Below, one piece after another: positions 15,562 to 24,961 of a stretch of DNA of 64,000 nucleotides. Source of the stretch: Clostridia bacterium (GTDB lineage: Bacteria; Bacillota; Clostridia; Oscillospirales; Butyricicoccaceae); the NCBI GenBank assembly GCA_029099685.1, contig JAQXOO010000008.1, positions 1 to 64,000 on the forward strand, written 5' to 3'. How positions within the stretch are numbered: the stretch's first letter is position 1; each line of letters begins with the position of its first letter. The notes beneath the pieces are model-generated. The model saw only the letters and a program-made list of their open reading frames with translations. It searched no databases and was not told the DNA's origin. The translations under genes and the position numbers were made by a program.

Positions 15562-16869
15562 TTATGCGCCGAACAGGCGGTTCAACACCGGTCTGAGCTG
15601 TGCCCGGACACGCTCCATGTCGATGGTGGTGAAGCTGCCGTTTTCATACAGCACCTTTCCCCGCACCATGGTCATGCACACATCGCCGCCCCGGGCCGAA
15701 TAGGCCAGGGTGGACTGGGGATGGTGCACCGGCAGCAGGCCGGGCCGGTCCGTATCGATGAGGATGAGGGTGGCGTCGAAGCCTTCGCTGAGCTGGCCCA
15801 GCTGGCGCTCCCGCCCCTGGGCATAGGCCCCGGCGCGGGTGGCCATATACAGGGCTTTCCGGGCCGGGATGACCCTGGGGTCGCCGGTGACGCCCTTTTG
15901 CAGGATGGCGGCCAGCTTGATCTCCTCAAACAGGTCGTGGTTGTTGTTGGAACAGACGCCGTCGGTGCCCAGGGACACGTTAACGCCCTTTTCCAGCATT
16001 TTGGCCACCCGGGCCACGCCGGAGGCCAGCTTCAGGTTGCTCACCGGATTGTGGGCGGCGGTAACGCCCTTTTCCGCAAGGATGTCCATGTCCTCGTCGG
16101 TGATCCAGACGCAGTGGGCGGCGGTGGTGCGAACGTCAAAGACGCCGTTTTCCGCCAGCACGGCTGCGGGGGTCTTTCCGTATTTTGCCACGCAGTTTTC
16201 ATGCTCCGTCCGGGTCTCGGAGAGGTGAACGTGCATATTCAGGCCGTTCTCCCGGGCAAAGGCGGCAAAGTCCCTCCACAGGGCGGGAAAGCTGGTGTAC
16301 TCGGCGTGGATGGAGGCGTCCAGCTTCAGCCGGCCTCCGTCGGCATTGTGCCAGCGCGCCAGAACTTCCCGGTTCTGCTTCGTCACGCTGTCGGTGTCAA
16401 AGCAATAGCTGCTTTCATCAAAGCACATGCCCGCATTGGAGAAATTTCCGTACAGCCCCGCGTCCTCCACTGCCCGGGCCATCTGGGGAAGGTGCATATA
16501 CATATCGGTGAGGGACACCGTTCCGGTGGCCAGCATTTCGGCCAAGGCGAGCTGCGTGCCCAGATAGACGTCGTCGGGGGTCAGCTTGGCCTCGATGGGG
16601 AACACATGGTCGTTGAGCCACTCCTGCAGCACATAGTCATCGGCATAGCCCCGCATCAGGGACATGGCAGCGTGGGCGTGGGTGTTGATCAGGCCGGGCA
16701 TGGCGATCTTGCCGGTGCAGTCCAGGGTGCGGGCGGCGGGCTCTGCGGGAGCACCGGCGCCGATAAAGGCGATGCGGCTGTCCCTTACGCCGATGCAGGC
16801 GTCTTTCAGAACGCGGTCATCGTCGTCCATGGTGACCACGGTAAGATGGTTCAAAAGAAGATCCAGCAT
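15562..16869 (-). CDS. mtaD: 5-methylthioadenosine / S-adenosylhomocysteine deaminase
   Basis: The protein has 435 residues of the amidohydrolase superfamily. Metal ligands are visible in THAHAAMS (about residue 64), HVHLSETRTE (about 214), AHCVWI (about 247) and LGTDGVCSNN (about 297). These motifs fit the MtaD/TrzN branch, which deaminates MTA and SAH, sometimes adenosine. The neighbouring purine nucleoside phosphorylase gene, 4 bases upstream, could cleave the resulting inosine-type products, pointing to purine salvage. Start at 16869 follows GGAGTGAG. Confidence 0.88.
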   Translation of the reverse strand: MLDLLLNHLTVVTMDDDDRVLKDACIGVRDSRIAFIGAGAPAEPAARTLDCTGKIAMPGLINTHAHAAMSLMRGYADDYVLQEWLNDHVFPIEAKLTPDDVYLGTQLALAEMLATGTVSLTDMYMHLPQMARAVEDAGLYGNFSNAGMCFDESSYCFDTDSVTKQNREVLARWHNADGGRLKLDASIHAEYTSFPALWRDFAAFARENGLNMHVHLSETRTEHENCVAKYGKTPAAVLAENGVFDVRTTAAHCVWITDEDMDILAEKGVTAAHNPVSNLKLASGVARVAKMLEKGVNVSLGTDGVCSNNNHDLFEEIKLAAILQKGVTGDPRVIPARKALYMATRAGAYAQGRERQLGQLSEGFDATLILIDTDRPGLLPVHHPQSTLAYSARGGDVCMTMVRGKVLYENGSFTTIDMERVRAQLRPVLNRLFGA

Positions 16870-16873
16870 AGGC

Positions 16874-17704
16874 TCACTCCTTTACCAGTTCGGGCAGGCA
16901 GGCCAGCACCAGAGCGGAGAAAGCCTTTCCCGCGCGGGCGGCAGCCTCGTTGACCTCTTCTCCCGAAAGCTTTTGGTTCAAAACGCCTGCGGCCATGTTG
17001 GTCATCAGCGAGATGCCCAGGGTGCGGATGCCGCAGTGGTTGGCCGCCGTGGCTTCATATACCGTGGACATTCCCGCGGCGTCGCCGCCCAGCGTCCGGG
17101 CCAGCCGCACCTCGGCAGGGGTCTCGAACTGGGGACCCGGAAAGTAGAAGTACACGCCCTGCACCACGGGCAGGCCCAGCTCCCGGCCCTTTTCCATGGC
17201 CATGGCGCGGAAGGCGGGGTCATAGGTCTCGGTCATGTCGCAGAAGCGGGGGCCGAACTCCGGCAGGTTGCCGCCCCGGAGGGGGCTTTCGCCCATGATG
17301 CGGATATGGTCGGAAATGAGCATCAGGTCGCCCACCCGGAACTCCCGGTTGATGGCGCCGGCGGCATTGGTGACGATCATGGCCTCCACCCCCAGCAGCC
17401 TGGCCACCCGGACGGGATAGGCCACCTCCTCGGGGGTATAGCCCTCGTAATAGTGCATCCGCCCCTGCATCACCATCACCGGCACGCCGGACAGCAGTCC
17501 GCACACCAGGCGGCCCTTATGGTCCGGGGCGGTGGACACCCTGAAATGGGGGATGTCCCGGTAATCGATGGTCACGGCGTTTTCCACCGCGTCCCCCAAA
17601 AAGCCCAGGCCGGAGCCCAGGATCAGCAGCACCCGGGGCTGAAGGCCGGCCAGCTTTTCCAGGATGGCGGCGGCGCTCTCCTGATAGTGTTCATAGGTAA
17701 ACAT
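16874..17704 (-). CDS. Purine nucleoside phosphorylase (PNP, trimeric type)
   Basis: The 276-residue protein has the phosphate-binding GSGLGFLGDAV near residue 30, the RMHYYEGY loop, TNAAGAINREFRVGDLMLISDHI and the C-terminal GMSTVYEATAANHCGIRTLG of trimeric PNPs. It splits inosine and guanosine with phosphate to base and ribose-1-phosphate. The ATG at 17704 is chosen over a GTG three codons earlier, because AAGGGGAAG fits both but ATG is the stronger codon. Cotranscribed with mtaD. Confidence 0.92.
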   Translation of the reverse strand: MFTYEHYQESAAAILEKLAGLQPRVLLILGSGLGFLGDAVENAVTIDYRDIPHFRVSTAPDHKGRLVCGLLSGVPVMVMQGRMHYYEGYTPEEVAYPVRVARLLGVEAMIVTNAAGAINREFRVGDLMLISDHIRIMGESPLRGGNLPEFGPRFCDMTETYDPAFRAMAMEKGRELGLPVVQGVYFYFPGPQFETPAEVRLARTLGGDAAGMSTVYEATAANHCGIRTLGISLMTNMAAGVLNQKLSGEEVNEAAARAGKAFSALVLACLPELVKE

Positions 17705-17778
17705 GGTTTTCACTTCCCCTTTCGGCAGACAGGGCGCAGGAGAACGGCTCCCCTGCGCCCTCTGTTTCGGTTTGGCTG

Positions 17779-18174
17779 TTACTGGAGTTTTTCACCGCAG
17801 ACGCGGCAGTACAGGTCGGTCTTGTCGCAGCTTTTGCCGCAGACCGGGCAGACGGTGGTGGTCTTTCCCGCCTCCAGCTCCGCCTTGATCTCGCCGATCC
17901 GGGCGTATTTTTCATCGATCTGGGCCAGCTTTTCTTCCAGCTCGCCCTCGTCGGTCTCGGCGCCGGTGTGGGTGAGGTAGACCATGCGGCCGATATCCCG
18001 CATGAGCAGCTCCACCTCGTTGTTCAGGTCAAAGACCTGAAAGCTGCGCCGGGTCTTTTCCACGATCTGGCCGCCCTTCTGGGTGACCACGCCGGCGGCC
18101 TTTACGGCGGTATCGGCGGCAAGTCCGGCGGTCAGCCGGGCTTTCTCCAGCAGCTCTTTCACTTTTTCATCCAT
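17779..18174 (-). CDS. Zinc-ribbon protein with helical N-terminus
   Basis: The protein has 131 residues. Residues 1-100 are charged and helical, probably with coiled coil around 68-102 (EGELEEKLAQIDEKYARIGE). The C-terminus has two CxxC pairs (CPVCGKSC and CRVCGEK), a double zinc ribbon. Such proteins are common and of unknown function in this order. It has its own promoter at 18266-18294 and lies upstream of the purine salvage genes. Confidence 0.7.
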   Translation of the reverse strand: MDEKVKELLEKARLTAGLAADTAVKAAGVVTQKGGQIVEKTRRSFQVFDLNNEVELLMRDIGRMVYLTHTGAETDEGELEEKLAQIDEKYARIGEIKAELEAGKTTTVCPVCGKSCDKTDLYCRVCGEKLQ

Positions 18175-18265
18175 GATAAGGCTCCTTTCCTGTAAAGATC
18201 AAAATCATTGGTATCCAGTCAAGTCCCCGCCCCAGCGGAAAACTCGTTCTAAAATATGTGCTATG

Positions 18266-18294
18266 ATTATACCATGTTCCCGAGGGTTTCGCAA
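18266..18294 (-). promoter_or_regulatory. Promoter of the zinc-ribbon gene
   Basis: Minus strand TTGCGA (18289-18294) and a perfect TATAAT (18266-18271) are 17 bases apart, about 90 bases before the start codon. Confidence 0.65.
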
Positions 18295-18425
18295 TCTTTT
18301 TCCCAGGTCCCCGGCAAGCGGGAGGCAACGCGCCTTTGAATCTTCGGAGCATCCAAAAAACAGCATTTTATTTTCTCTATTTATGAAAAACTGCCGAAAA
18401 TATTATTTTTTTGTGACGATTTTTG

Positions 18426-18454
18426 TTGTTTTTTGCGGTTTCCTATGTTACAAT
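18426..18454 (+). promoter_or_regulatory. Promoter of the hydrogenase operon
   Basis: TTGTTT (18426-18431) and TACAAT (18449-18454) are 17 bases apart in a locally AT-rich stretch, about 60 bases before the first start codon. The bases between this promoter and the opposite one hold no gene. Confidence 0.65.
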
Positions 18455-18515
18455 GACTCTATTCTGAAAATGGATGATTTCCTGAATTCCACTTGGAAAG
18501 GAGACCGGTTAACCT

Positions 18516-20345
18516 ATGAGCAGATTAAGAATTCCCAAACCGGACGTGGCCCAGGCCACCATGAACAATCTTTACGCCGATCTGGACCGCCGCGTAGCGG
18601 CGGGCCCCCAGGGCAACTGTCCGGTGGATCTGACCTCCGCCTTCCTCAAGCTGTGTCTCGCCCAGAGCTGCGGAAAATGCACCCCCTGCCGCGTGGGTCT
18701 GGACCAGCTGTCTGTGATCCTGGACCGCATTTTGGAGGGCAACGCTGAACCTGACGACCTGTTCGTCCTGAGGGAGACTGCTCAGGTCATCGCCGATTCC
18801 GCCGACTGCGCCATCGGCTTCGAGGCGGCCAACCTGGTGCTGCACGGCCTGAATGCCTTCCAGGACGATTACCTGGCGCACATCCGCCAGGGCCACTGCA
18901 CCGCCGATTTCCAGGCCGTGCCCTGCATGGAGCGCTGCCCCGCCCACGTGGACATCCCCGGCTACATCGCCCTGGTGGGCGAAGGCCGCTGCGCCGACGC
19001 GGTGCGCCTGATCCGGAAGGACAACCCCTTCCCCTCTGTCTGCGGCCTGATCTGCGAGCACCCCTGTGAGGCTCACTGCCGCCGCAACATCATTGACGAC
19101 GCCATCAACATCCGGGGCGTCAAGCGCTACGCGGTGGAGCACGCGGGCACGGTGCCCGCTCCCCAGTGCGCCCCCGACACCGGCAAGACGGTGGCCGTTA
19201 TCGGCGGCGGCCCCGCCGGTCTGACCGCCGCCTACTTCCTCCGACTGATGGGCCACGACGTCACTGTCTTCGAGGCCCGGGACCAGCTGGGCGGTATGCT
19301 GCGCTTCGGCATCCCCCTGTACCGTCTGCCCGACGAGCAGCTGGACGCCGACATCAACTGCATCCTTTCCACCGGCGTCAAGGTGAAGATGAATGTGAAC
19401 ATCGGCAAGGACATCCCCTTCGCCCAGCTGCGCAGGGAATTTGACCGGGTCTATATCTCCAACGGCGCCCACTCGGGCAAAAAGCTGGGCATCCCCGGCG
19501 AGGACGCCAATGGCGTCTACTCCGCCGTCCAGCTTCTCCGGGACATGGGCGACGGAAAGGCTCCCGACTTCACCGGCAAGCGGGTGCTGGTGGTGGGCGG
19601 CGGCAACGTGGCCATGGACGTGGTTCGCACCTCGGTCCGCCTGGGCGCTTCCGCCGTTTACTGCTTCTACCGCCGCCGCCGTCAGGACATGACCGCCCAG
19701 CCCGAGGAGATCGAGGGCGCCATCGCCGAGGGCTGCGAGGTGGAGACCCTCCGCGCTCCGGTGCGCATCGAGACCGACGAAAACAACAATGTCACCGCCC
19801 TGATCGTCCAGCCCCAGATCGTGGGCGATTATTCCAACGGCCGCCCCCTGCCCCGCAACGCGGACGAACCCGAACAGCGGTATGAGGGTGACGTGGTCAT
19901 CGTAGCCATCGGCCAGGCCATTGAGTCCGCCCCCTTTGAGGAGGACGGCGTGCCCACCAAGCGGGGCGTGCTGCTGGCTGAGGAGACCGGCGTCATTCCC
20001 GGTATGCCCGATGTATACGCCGGCGGCGACTGCGTCTCCGGACCTGCCACCGTCATCCGCGCCATCCAGGCCGGTAAGGTGGCCGCGGGCAACATTGACG
20101 AGAGCTTCGGTATGCACCACGAGATCACCGTGGACTTTGAGGTACCTCATGCCACCCACCACTTCCGCACCGCCTGCGGCCGCTCCAATATGCGTGAGCG
20201 GGACGCCGGCGACCGCAAGCAGGACTTCACCCTGATGGAAGAAGGCCTCTCTGACAACGAAGTGGCTCAGGAGTGCAGCAAGTGCCTGCGCTGCGACCAT
20301 TATGGCTTCGGCGCATTCAAAGGAGGGAGGACGAAGAAATGGTAA
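18516..20345 (+). CDS. GltD-like NAD(P)-binding flavoprotein with NuoF-type iron-sulfur segment
   Basis: The 609-residue protein has three parts. Residues 1-110 resemble the C-terminal iron-sulfur segment of NuoF (SCGKCTPCRVG at 51-61 and a fourth Cys near 97). Residues about 130-200 carry the cysteine-rich domain of glutamate synthase small subunits (CMERCPAHVDIPGY, CGLICEHPCEAHC). Residues 205-520 have two nucleotide-binding folds (VIGGGPAGLTAAY for FAD; VVGGGNVAMDVVR for NAD(P)H). The tail has another CSKCLRC. It overlaps hydA by 7 bases and probably links NAD(P)H to the hydrogenase. Confidence 0.85.
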   Translation: MSRLRIPKPDVAQATMNNLYADLDRRVAAGPQGNCPVDLTSAFLKLCLAQSCGKCTPCRVGLDQLSVILDRILEGNAEPDDLFVLRETAQVIADSADCAIGFEAANLVLHGLNAFQDDYLAHIRQGHCTADFQAVPCMERCPAHVDIPGYIALVGEGRCADAVRLIRKDNPFPSVCGLICEHPCEAHCRRNIIDDAINIRGVKRYAVEHAGTVPAPQCAPDTGKTVAVIGGGPAGLTAAYFLRLMGHDVTVFEARDQLGGMLRFGIPLYRLPDEQLDADINCILSTGVKVKMNVNIGKDIPFAQLRREFDRVYISNGAHSGKKLGIPGEDANGVYSAVQLLRDMGDGKAPDFTGKRVLVVGGGNVAMDVVRTSVRLGASAVYCFYRRRRQDMTAQPEEIEGAIAEGCEVETLRAPVRIETDENNNVTALIVQPQIVGDYSNGRPLPRNADEPEQRYEGDVVIVAIGQAIESAPFEEDGVPTKRGVLLAEETGVIPGMPDVYAGGDCVSGPATVIRAIQAGKVAAGNIDESFGMHHEITVDFEVPHATHHFRTACGRSNMRERDAGDRKQDFTLMEEGLSDNEVAQECSKCLRCDHYGFGAFKGGRTKKW

Positions 20346-22063
20346 CCCTGACCATCGACAAGAAAAAAGTCACCATTCCAAAGGAATGGACCATTCTGGA
20401 GGCTGCCCGCAGTCTGGGCATCAACATTCCCACCCTGTGCTATTTCAAGGACCTGAACGAGATCGGCGGATGCCGGGTCTGCATGGTGGAGGTGGAGGGC
20501 CGCGACCGCCTGTGCGCCGCCTGCAACACCTATGTGGAAGAGGGCATGGTGGTCCACACCAACAGCGAGCGTGCCCGCAAGGCCCGCAAGATCAACGTGG
20601 AGCTGATCCTGGCCCAGCACGACTGCCACTGCCCCTCCTGCGTCCGCAGCGGCAACTGTGCTTTGCAGCGGCTGGCCAACGACATGAACATCTTCTCTTT
20701 CCCCTATGAGAAAAAGGCGCGGTACATCCAGTGGGACAAGAGCTATCCCCTGATCCGTGAAAACACCAAGTGCATCAAGTGTATGCGCTGCGTCAGCACC
20801 TGTGAAAAGATCCAGAACATGGGGGTCTGGGATGTGGAGGGCGTGGGCGCCCGCACCACCGTGGGCGTTCGGGACGGCCTCAGCATCCAGGATGCCCGAT
20901 GCGCCCTGTGCGGCCAGTGCATCACCCACTGCCCCGTGGGCGCCCTGCGGGAGCGGGACGACACCGAGGAGGTGTTCCGGTACATTTCCGATCCGGACAT
21001 CATCACCGTCATGCAGATCGCGCCGGCGGTGCGCGCCGCCTGGGGCGAGAGCCTGGGCCTTTCCAAGGAGCAGGCCACCGAAAAGCGCATGGCCGCCGCC
21101 TTCCGCGCGCTGGGCGTGGACTATGTGTTCGACACCAATTTCGCCGCGGACCTGACCATTATGGAGGAAGGCAGCGAGCTTCTGGAGCGTCTGAAGGACC
21201 CCAATGCCTACCAGTGGCCCATGTTTACCTCCTGCTGCCCCGGCTGGGTGCGGTTTTTGAAGCTGGAATTCCCCCAGCTGGTCCCCCAGCTCAGCACGGC
21301 CAAATCGCCCCAGCAGATGTTCGGCGCGGTAGCCAAAACCTATTTTGCCCAAAAGATCGGCGCCGACCCCGCCAAACTCCGGGTCATCTCCGTGATGCCC
21401 TGTACCGCCAAGAAATATGAGTGCGCTGTGGAGGCCGTCAATGACGCGGGTGCCGGCCGGGACGTGGATGTGGTGCTCACCACCCGCGAGGTGGACCGCA
21501 TGATCCGCGCCGCCCACATCAACCCCTCCGCCCTCCCCGAAGAAGACTTTGATTCTCCCCTGGGCTCCGGCACCGGCGCGGCCGTCATCTTCGGCGCCAC
21601 CGGCGGCGTTATGGAGGCCGCCCTGCGGTCAGCTTATTTCCTGCTCACCGGCGGCAATCCCCCGGTGAACCATTTCCAGCAGGTGCGCGGCATCCATGAC
21701 GGCTGGAACGAAGCGGTCTTCCCCATCCCCGGTGGTCAGATCAGCGTGGCGGTGGCCAGCGGTTTGGGCAACGCCCGCAAGCTGTGCCAGGCCATCGTCA
21801 GCGGCCGGGTGCATTATGACTTTGTTGAGGTCATGGCCTGTCCCGGCGGCTGCGCCGGCGGCGGCGGCCAGCCCATCCACGAGGGGCAGGAGCTGGCGGA
21901 GCCCCGGGGCCGCCTGCTCTATCAGCTGGACGTGAACAACCCCATCCGCTTCTCCCACGAAAACCCCGATGTGCAGACCCTGTACGCGGAGTTCCTGGAG
22001 AAGCCCCTGGGCGAGCGTTCCCACAAGCTGCTGCACACCCACCAGCAGGACTGGAACCTGTAA
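20339..22063 (+). CDS. hydA: [FeFe] hydrogenase catalytic subunit
   Basis: The 574-residue protein has an N-terminal [2Fe-2S] domain (Cys 34, 45, 48, 62), a His-Cys3 cluster (HDCHCPSCVRSGNC), two [4Fe-4S] motifs (CIKCMRCVSTC; CALCGQCITHCP) and the H-cluster domain. The three H-cluster motifs are intact: TSCCPGW from 297, MPCTAKKYE from 353 and ACPGGCAGGGG from 500. It reduces protons or oxidises H2. The pairing with a GltD-like protein fits the group A2 (glutamate synthase-linked) class. The ATG at 20339 follows AAAGGAGGGAGG. Maturases HydEFG are not in the window. Confidence 0.95.
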   Translation: MVTLTIDKKKVTIPKEWTILEAARSLGINIPTLCYFKDLNEIGGCRVCMVEVEGRDRLCAACNTYVEEGMVVHTNSERARKARKINVELILAQHDCHCPSCVRSGNCALQRLANDMNIFSFPYEKKARYIQWDKSYPLIRENTKCIKCMRCVSTCEKIQNMGVWDVEGVGARTTVGVRDGLSIQDARCALCGQCITHCPVGALRERDDTEEVFRYISDPDIITVMQIAPAVRAAWGESLGLSKEQATEKRMAAAFRALGVDYVFDTNFAADLTIMEEGSELLERLKDPNAYQWPMFTSCCPGWVRFLKLEFPQLVPQLSTAKSPQQMFGAVAKTYFAQKIGADPAKLRVISVMPCTAKKYECAVEAVNDAGAGRDVDVVLTTREVDRMIRAAHINPSALPEEDFDSPLGSGTGAAVIFGATGGVMEAALRSAYFLLTGGNPPVNHFQQVRGIHDGWNEAVFPIPGGQISVAVASGLGNARKLCQAIVSGRVHYDFVEVMACPGGCAGGGGQPIHEGQELAEPRGRLLYQLDVNNPIRFSHENPDVQTLYAEFLEKPLGERSHKLLHTHQQDWNL

Positions 22064-22071
22064 AAGACGGC

Positions 22072-22102
22072 AAAAAGCCGGTGCGAACGCACCGGCTTTT
22101 TC
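22072..22102 (+). terminator. Rho-independent terminator of the hydrogenase operon
   Basis: AGCCGGTGCG (22076-22085) pairs with CGCACCGGCT (22088-22097), followed by TTTTTC. Confidence 0.85.
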
Positions 22103-22160
22103 TTGCCCGCAGATACAAAATGGTCTATAATACGGTTACATCATCTTTTGGAGCGTGTTT

Positions 22161-22835
22161 ATGAACATCATTGCCCATATCCATACCGATTTTCCCCAGA
22201 AATTCGGCATTCCCCGGCAGAGCGGCCTGGTGGAAGGCCTGACAGGCGCCATCGTCTTTGAGCCGGAGTACCGCAGTCCCGACGCGGTAAAGGGGCTGGA
22301 GGACTATGATTACCTGTGGCTGCTGTGGAAATTCCAGGTGCCTGAAAAGCAGCACTGGTCCGCCACCGTCAAGCCGCCCCGGCTGGGCGGCAACACTCCG
22401 GTGGGGGTATTCGCCACCCGCTCCCCCTTCCGCCCCAACCCCATCGGCCTCAGCTCCGTGCGGTTGGAGCGGGTGGAGCTTACCGAACACCGGGGGCCGG
22501 TGATCCACGTGTCCGGTGTGGACCTGCGGGACGGCACGCCCATTTATGACATCAAGCCCTATCTGCCCTATGTGGACAGCCACCCCGGCGCCCGGGGCGG
22601 CTTTGCCCATGAAAAAAAGGAATACCACCTGGAGGTGGTGTTCCCGGAGGAGCTGCTCCGGGTGTTCCCGCAGGACAAGCGGACCGCCATCGTGGAGGTG
22701 CTGCGCCAGGACCCCCGCCCCCAGTACCACGATGACCCAGAGCGGAAGTACGGCGTGGCCTTTGCGGGACATGACGTGCATTTCACGGTGCGGGATGGGG
22801 TTTTAACGGTGTTTGAAGTAGTAACACTGAAATAA
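22161..22835 (+). CDS. trmO: tRNA (N6-threonylcarbamoyladenosine-37-N6)-methyltransferase TrmO
   Basis: The 224-residue protein starts MNIIAHIHTDFPQKFGIPRQ. The TrmO core is clear: FATRSPFRPNPIGLSSVRLE, and GVDLRDGTPIYDIKPYLPY. The enzyme methylates t6A at position 37 of some tRNAs using S-adenosylmethionine; the fold is a beta barrel unrelated to Rossmann methylases. A C-terminal extension is present as in many Gram-positive members. ATG 22161 is chosen (TTTTGGAG seven bases away) over the GTG two codons before. Confidence 0.9.
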   Translation: MNIIAHIHTDFPQKFGIPRQSGLVEGLTGAIVFEPEYRSPDAVKGLEDYDYLWLLWKFQVPEKQHWSATVKPPRLGGNTPVGVFATRSPFRPNPIGLSSVRLERVELTEHRGPVIHVSGVDLRDGTPIYDIKPYLPYVDSHPGARGGFAHEKKEYHLEVVFPEELLRVFPQDKRTAIVEVLRQDPRPQYHDDPERKYGVAFAGHDVHFTVRDGVLTVFEVVTLK

Positions 22836-22853
22836 TACGCAAACAAACCACAA

Positions 22854-22881
22854 AAGAGCGGCCCCGGCGGGGGCCGCTCTT
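22854..22881. terminator. Convergent terminator between trmO and hemZ
   Basis: AAGAGCGGCCCC (22854-22865) pairs with GGGGCCGCTCTT (22870-22881). It lies between two converging genes and probably serves both, though neither side has a long T run. Confidence 0.65.
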
Positions 22882-22886
22882 GCTGT

Positions 22887-24332
22887 TTATTCCTGCAGAA
22901 GATTTTCTTTTCCTTTTACGATGGTACCGATCCGCTCGATATACTCCTTGGGATATTTGGGATTGGCCACCCGGTTGACCTTGCGCCCGTTTTCCGAGCA
23001 CAGCTTGGTAACGCCGCCGGAGCCCAGAGCGATCACATCGGACAGCTCCTCCATCATGCAGATGTTATAATGGCTGGCGGTGCCGGGACGGCAGAAGCCC
23101 ACGTTCTCCAGCCCTCCCGCCATATACTTCTGACGGTACAGGTAATAGGGCTCATAGCCCCTGTCCGTCAGGATGGCGTAGCAGGCGTCCAGCGTTTCAG
23201 GCGGGAGCTGGCCGGTGGGGCCGAAATACAGCCGCGCCCCCCGCTTCCGGGCCAGACAGTGAATGGTGATGTTGTCCGGTTCCAGCGCCGCCACCCGGCG
23301 GACGCTTTCGATAAGGCTGCCGTCATCATCGCCGGGAAGGCCCGCGATCAGGTCCATATTGATGATGAAATCCCCGGTCTCCCGGGCCATCCGGTAGCAG
23401 GCCTCGATGTCTGCCGCCGTGTGGCGGCGGCCCACGCCCTCCAACACCCGGTCATTCATGGTCTGGGGATTGATGCTGATGCGGGTGACACCGTGGCGGG
23501 CCATGATGCGCAGCTTTTCCCGGGTAATGGTCTCCGGCCGGCCGGCCTCCACCGTATATTCCCGGCAGGCGGAACGGTCAAAGCACCGGTCTACGGCGGA
23601 GAGCAGCGCCTCCAGCTGGAATTCATTGAGAGTGGTGGGCGTGCCGCCGCCGATATATACGGAACCCAGCGGGATGCCGTTTTTCTTCAGCAGCGCGCCC
23701 GCCGCCGCCACCTCCTGCAGCAGCGCGTCCGCATAGGGCTGGATCATATGCCCCCAGCGGGTCATGTCATTGCTGACAAAGGAGCAGTAGCTGCACTTGG
23801 CCGGGCAGAAGGGGATGCCGATATACAGCTGGGTCTCCCTGGGGAGCAGGCTGTCTTCGGCGGCCAGGGCATATTCCGCGGCGCGGATGCACAGTCTGCG
23901 CCGGTTGGGTGTGACATCATAATGGGTGTCCAGCCAGGAATCCAGCTCGCTGAGACTCATGCCCTCCCGGATGGCCAGACGGGCGGGCTTTGCCGGCTTG
24001 ACGCCGGTCATGCTGCCCCAGGCGGGCCTGTGGTCCAGCAGCGGCAGCACGGCCCGGTAAACAGCCGATTTCACGTTGTAGGTCAGCACCCGCTTGTATT
24101 CCTCGCCGTCAGTCTCCTCCGGAACGGGGCATTCCACCACGGCGGATGTATGCCTTTCTCCCCGGTACACATCCGCCCGGGCGCAGATGCTGCCGTTTTC
24201 CTCCCAGGCGGTGCTGACGCAGCCCTCGCCGGCCAGCTCCTCCACACGGTCATGGGCCTCATCCGGCAGCAGGGAGATGAGCATCTCCTGGACGCCGTTG
24301 TCCCGGTCGTGGCCCCGCAGCGTGTACTTCAT
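22887..24332 (-). CDS. hemZ: Coproporphyrinogen dehydrogenase HemZ-like radical SAM protein
   Basis: The protein has 481 residues. The radical SAM motif is IGIPFCPAKCSYCSF (CxxxCxxC) near residue 170, with GGGTPTTL following at the SAM-binding strand. HemN-like downstream segments (NPQTMNDRVLEGVGR and NMDLIAGLPGDD) are present. HemZ has an extra N-terminal domain compared with HemW, as here. The role in oxygen-independent heme synthesis is known only for some members; no other heme genes are seen. Overlaps the MBL gene (ATGA). Confidence 0.85.
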   Translation of the reverse strand: MKYTLRGHDRDNGVQEMLISLLPDEAHDRVEELAGEGCVSTAWEENGSICARADVYRGERHTSAVVECPVPEETDGEEYKRVLTYNVKSAVYRAVLPLLDHRPAWGSMTGVKPAKPARLAIREGMSLSELDSWLDTHYDVTPNRRRLCIRAAEYALAAEDSLLPRETQLYIGIPFCPAKCSYCSFVSNDMTRWGHMIQPYADALLQEVAAAGALLKKNGIPLGSVYIGGGTPTTLNEFQLEALLSAVDRCFDRSACREYTVEAGRPETITREKLRIMARHGVTRISINPQTMNDRVLEGVGRRHTAADIEACYRMARETGDFIINMDLIAGLPGDDDGSLIESVRRVAALEPDNITIHCLARKRGARLYFGPTGQLPPETLDACYAILTDRGYEPYYLYRQKYMAGGLENVGFCRPGTASHYNICMMEELSDVIALGSGGVTKLCSENGRKVNRVANPKYPKEYIERIGTIVKGKENLLQE

Positions 24333-24961
24333 CGCTTCAGCGCCTCGCGGATGTAGCTGTTGTACTGGCGCTCATAGTCCAGAGAGGAAAAGCCCTCATG
24401 TCCGGGAAAGACCCGGTAGTTGCCGGGCAGCTGGGCCAGGCGCTTCAGGCTTTGCATCATATCGTCCATGCTGCCGGTCTCCAGATCGGTGCGGCCGCAG
24501 CACTCCTGAAACAGCGTGTCGCCGCTGAACATGGTGTCGCCGCACAAAAAAGTGACGCAGCCCGCGGTGTGGCCGGGGGTGTGCAGTACCTGAATGGTCA
24601 GGCTGCCCAGAGACAGGGTCATCCCCTCCTCCAGCCAGCCGTCCACATGGGGCACCGAATAGCCCTCGGCCCGGGTGCCGTAGCGCAGCACCTCATCACA
24701 GGAAAGCAGCCACTGGTCCTTTTTGTGGATATAGACCTTGGCGCCGGTCTTTTCCACGATTTTGGGGACAGCCATGACATGATCGTAGTGGCCGTGGGTC
24801 AGCAGGATCATTTTCAGTTCATAGCCCAGCTCGGCCACCGCCTCCAGAATGGTATCCGCCTTCTGGCCCGGGTCGATCAGGGCGCAGGTCCGAGTCTCCT
24901 CATCGCCCAAAAGATAGCAGTTGGTGCGCAGCCAGCCCACCACGATATGCTTGATGATCAT
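24329..24961 (-). CDS. MBL-fold hydrolase (glyoxalase II-like)
   Basis: The 210-residue protein has the metallo-beta-lactamase metal motif THGHYDHV near residue 55, further ligands in HTPGHTAG and GDTLF, and a final PGHE. This is the short glyoxalase II-like group, which hydrolyses thioesters or unknown substrates. It sits in the conserved row recJ-rel-dtd-MBL-hemZ of clostridia, with 4-base overlaps on both sides. The physiological substrate is not known. Confidence 0.85.
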   Translation of the reverse strand: MIIKHIVVGWLRTNCYLLGDEETRTCALIDPGQKADTILEAVAELGYELKMILLTHGHYDHVMAVPKIVEKTGAKVYIHKKDQWLLSCDEVLRYGTRAEGYSVPHVDGWLEEGMTLSLGSLTIQVLHTPGHTAGCVTFLCGDTMFSGDTLFQECCGRTDLETGSMDDMMQSLKRLAQLPGNYRVFPGHEGFSSLDYERQYNSYIREALKR

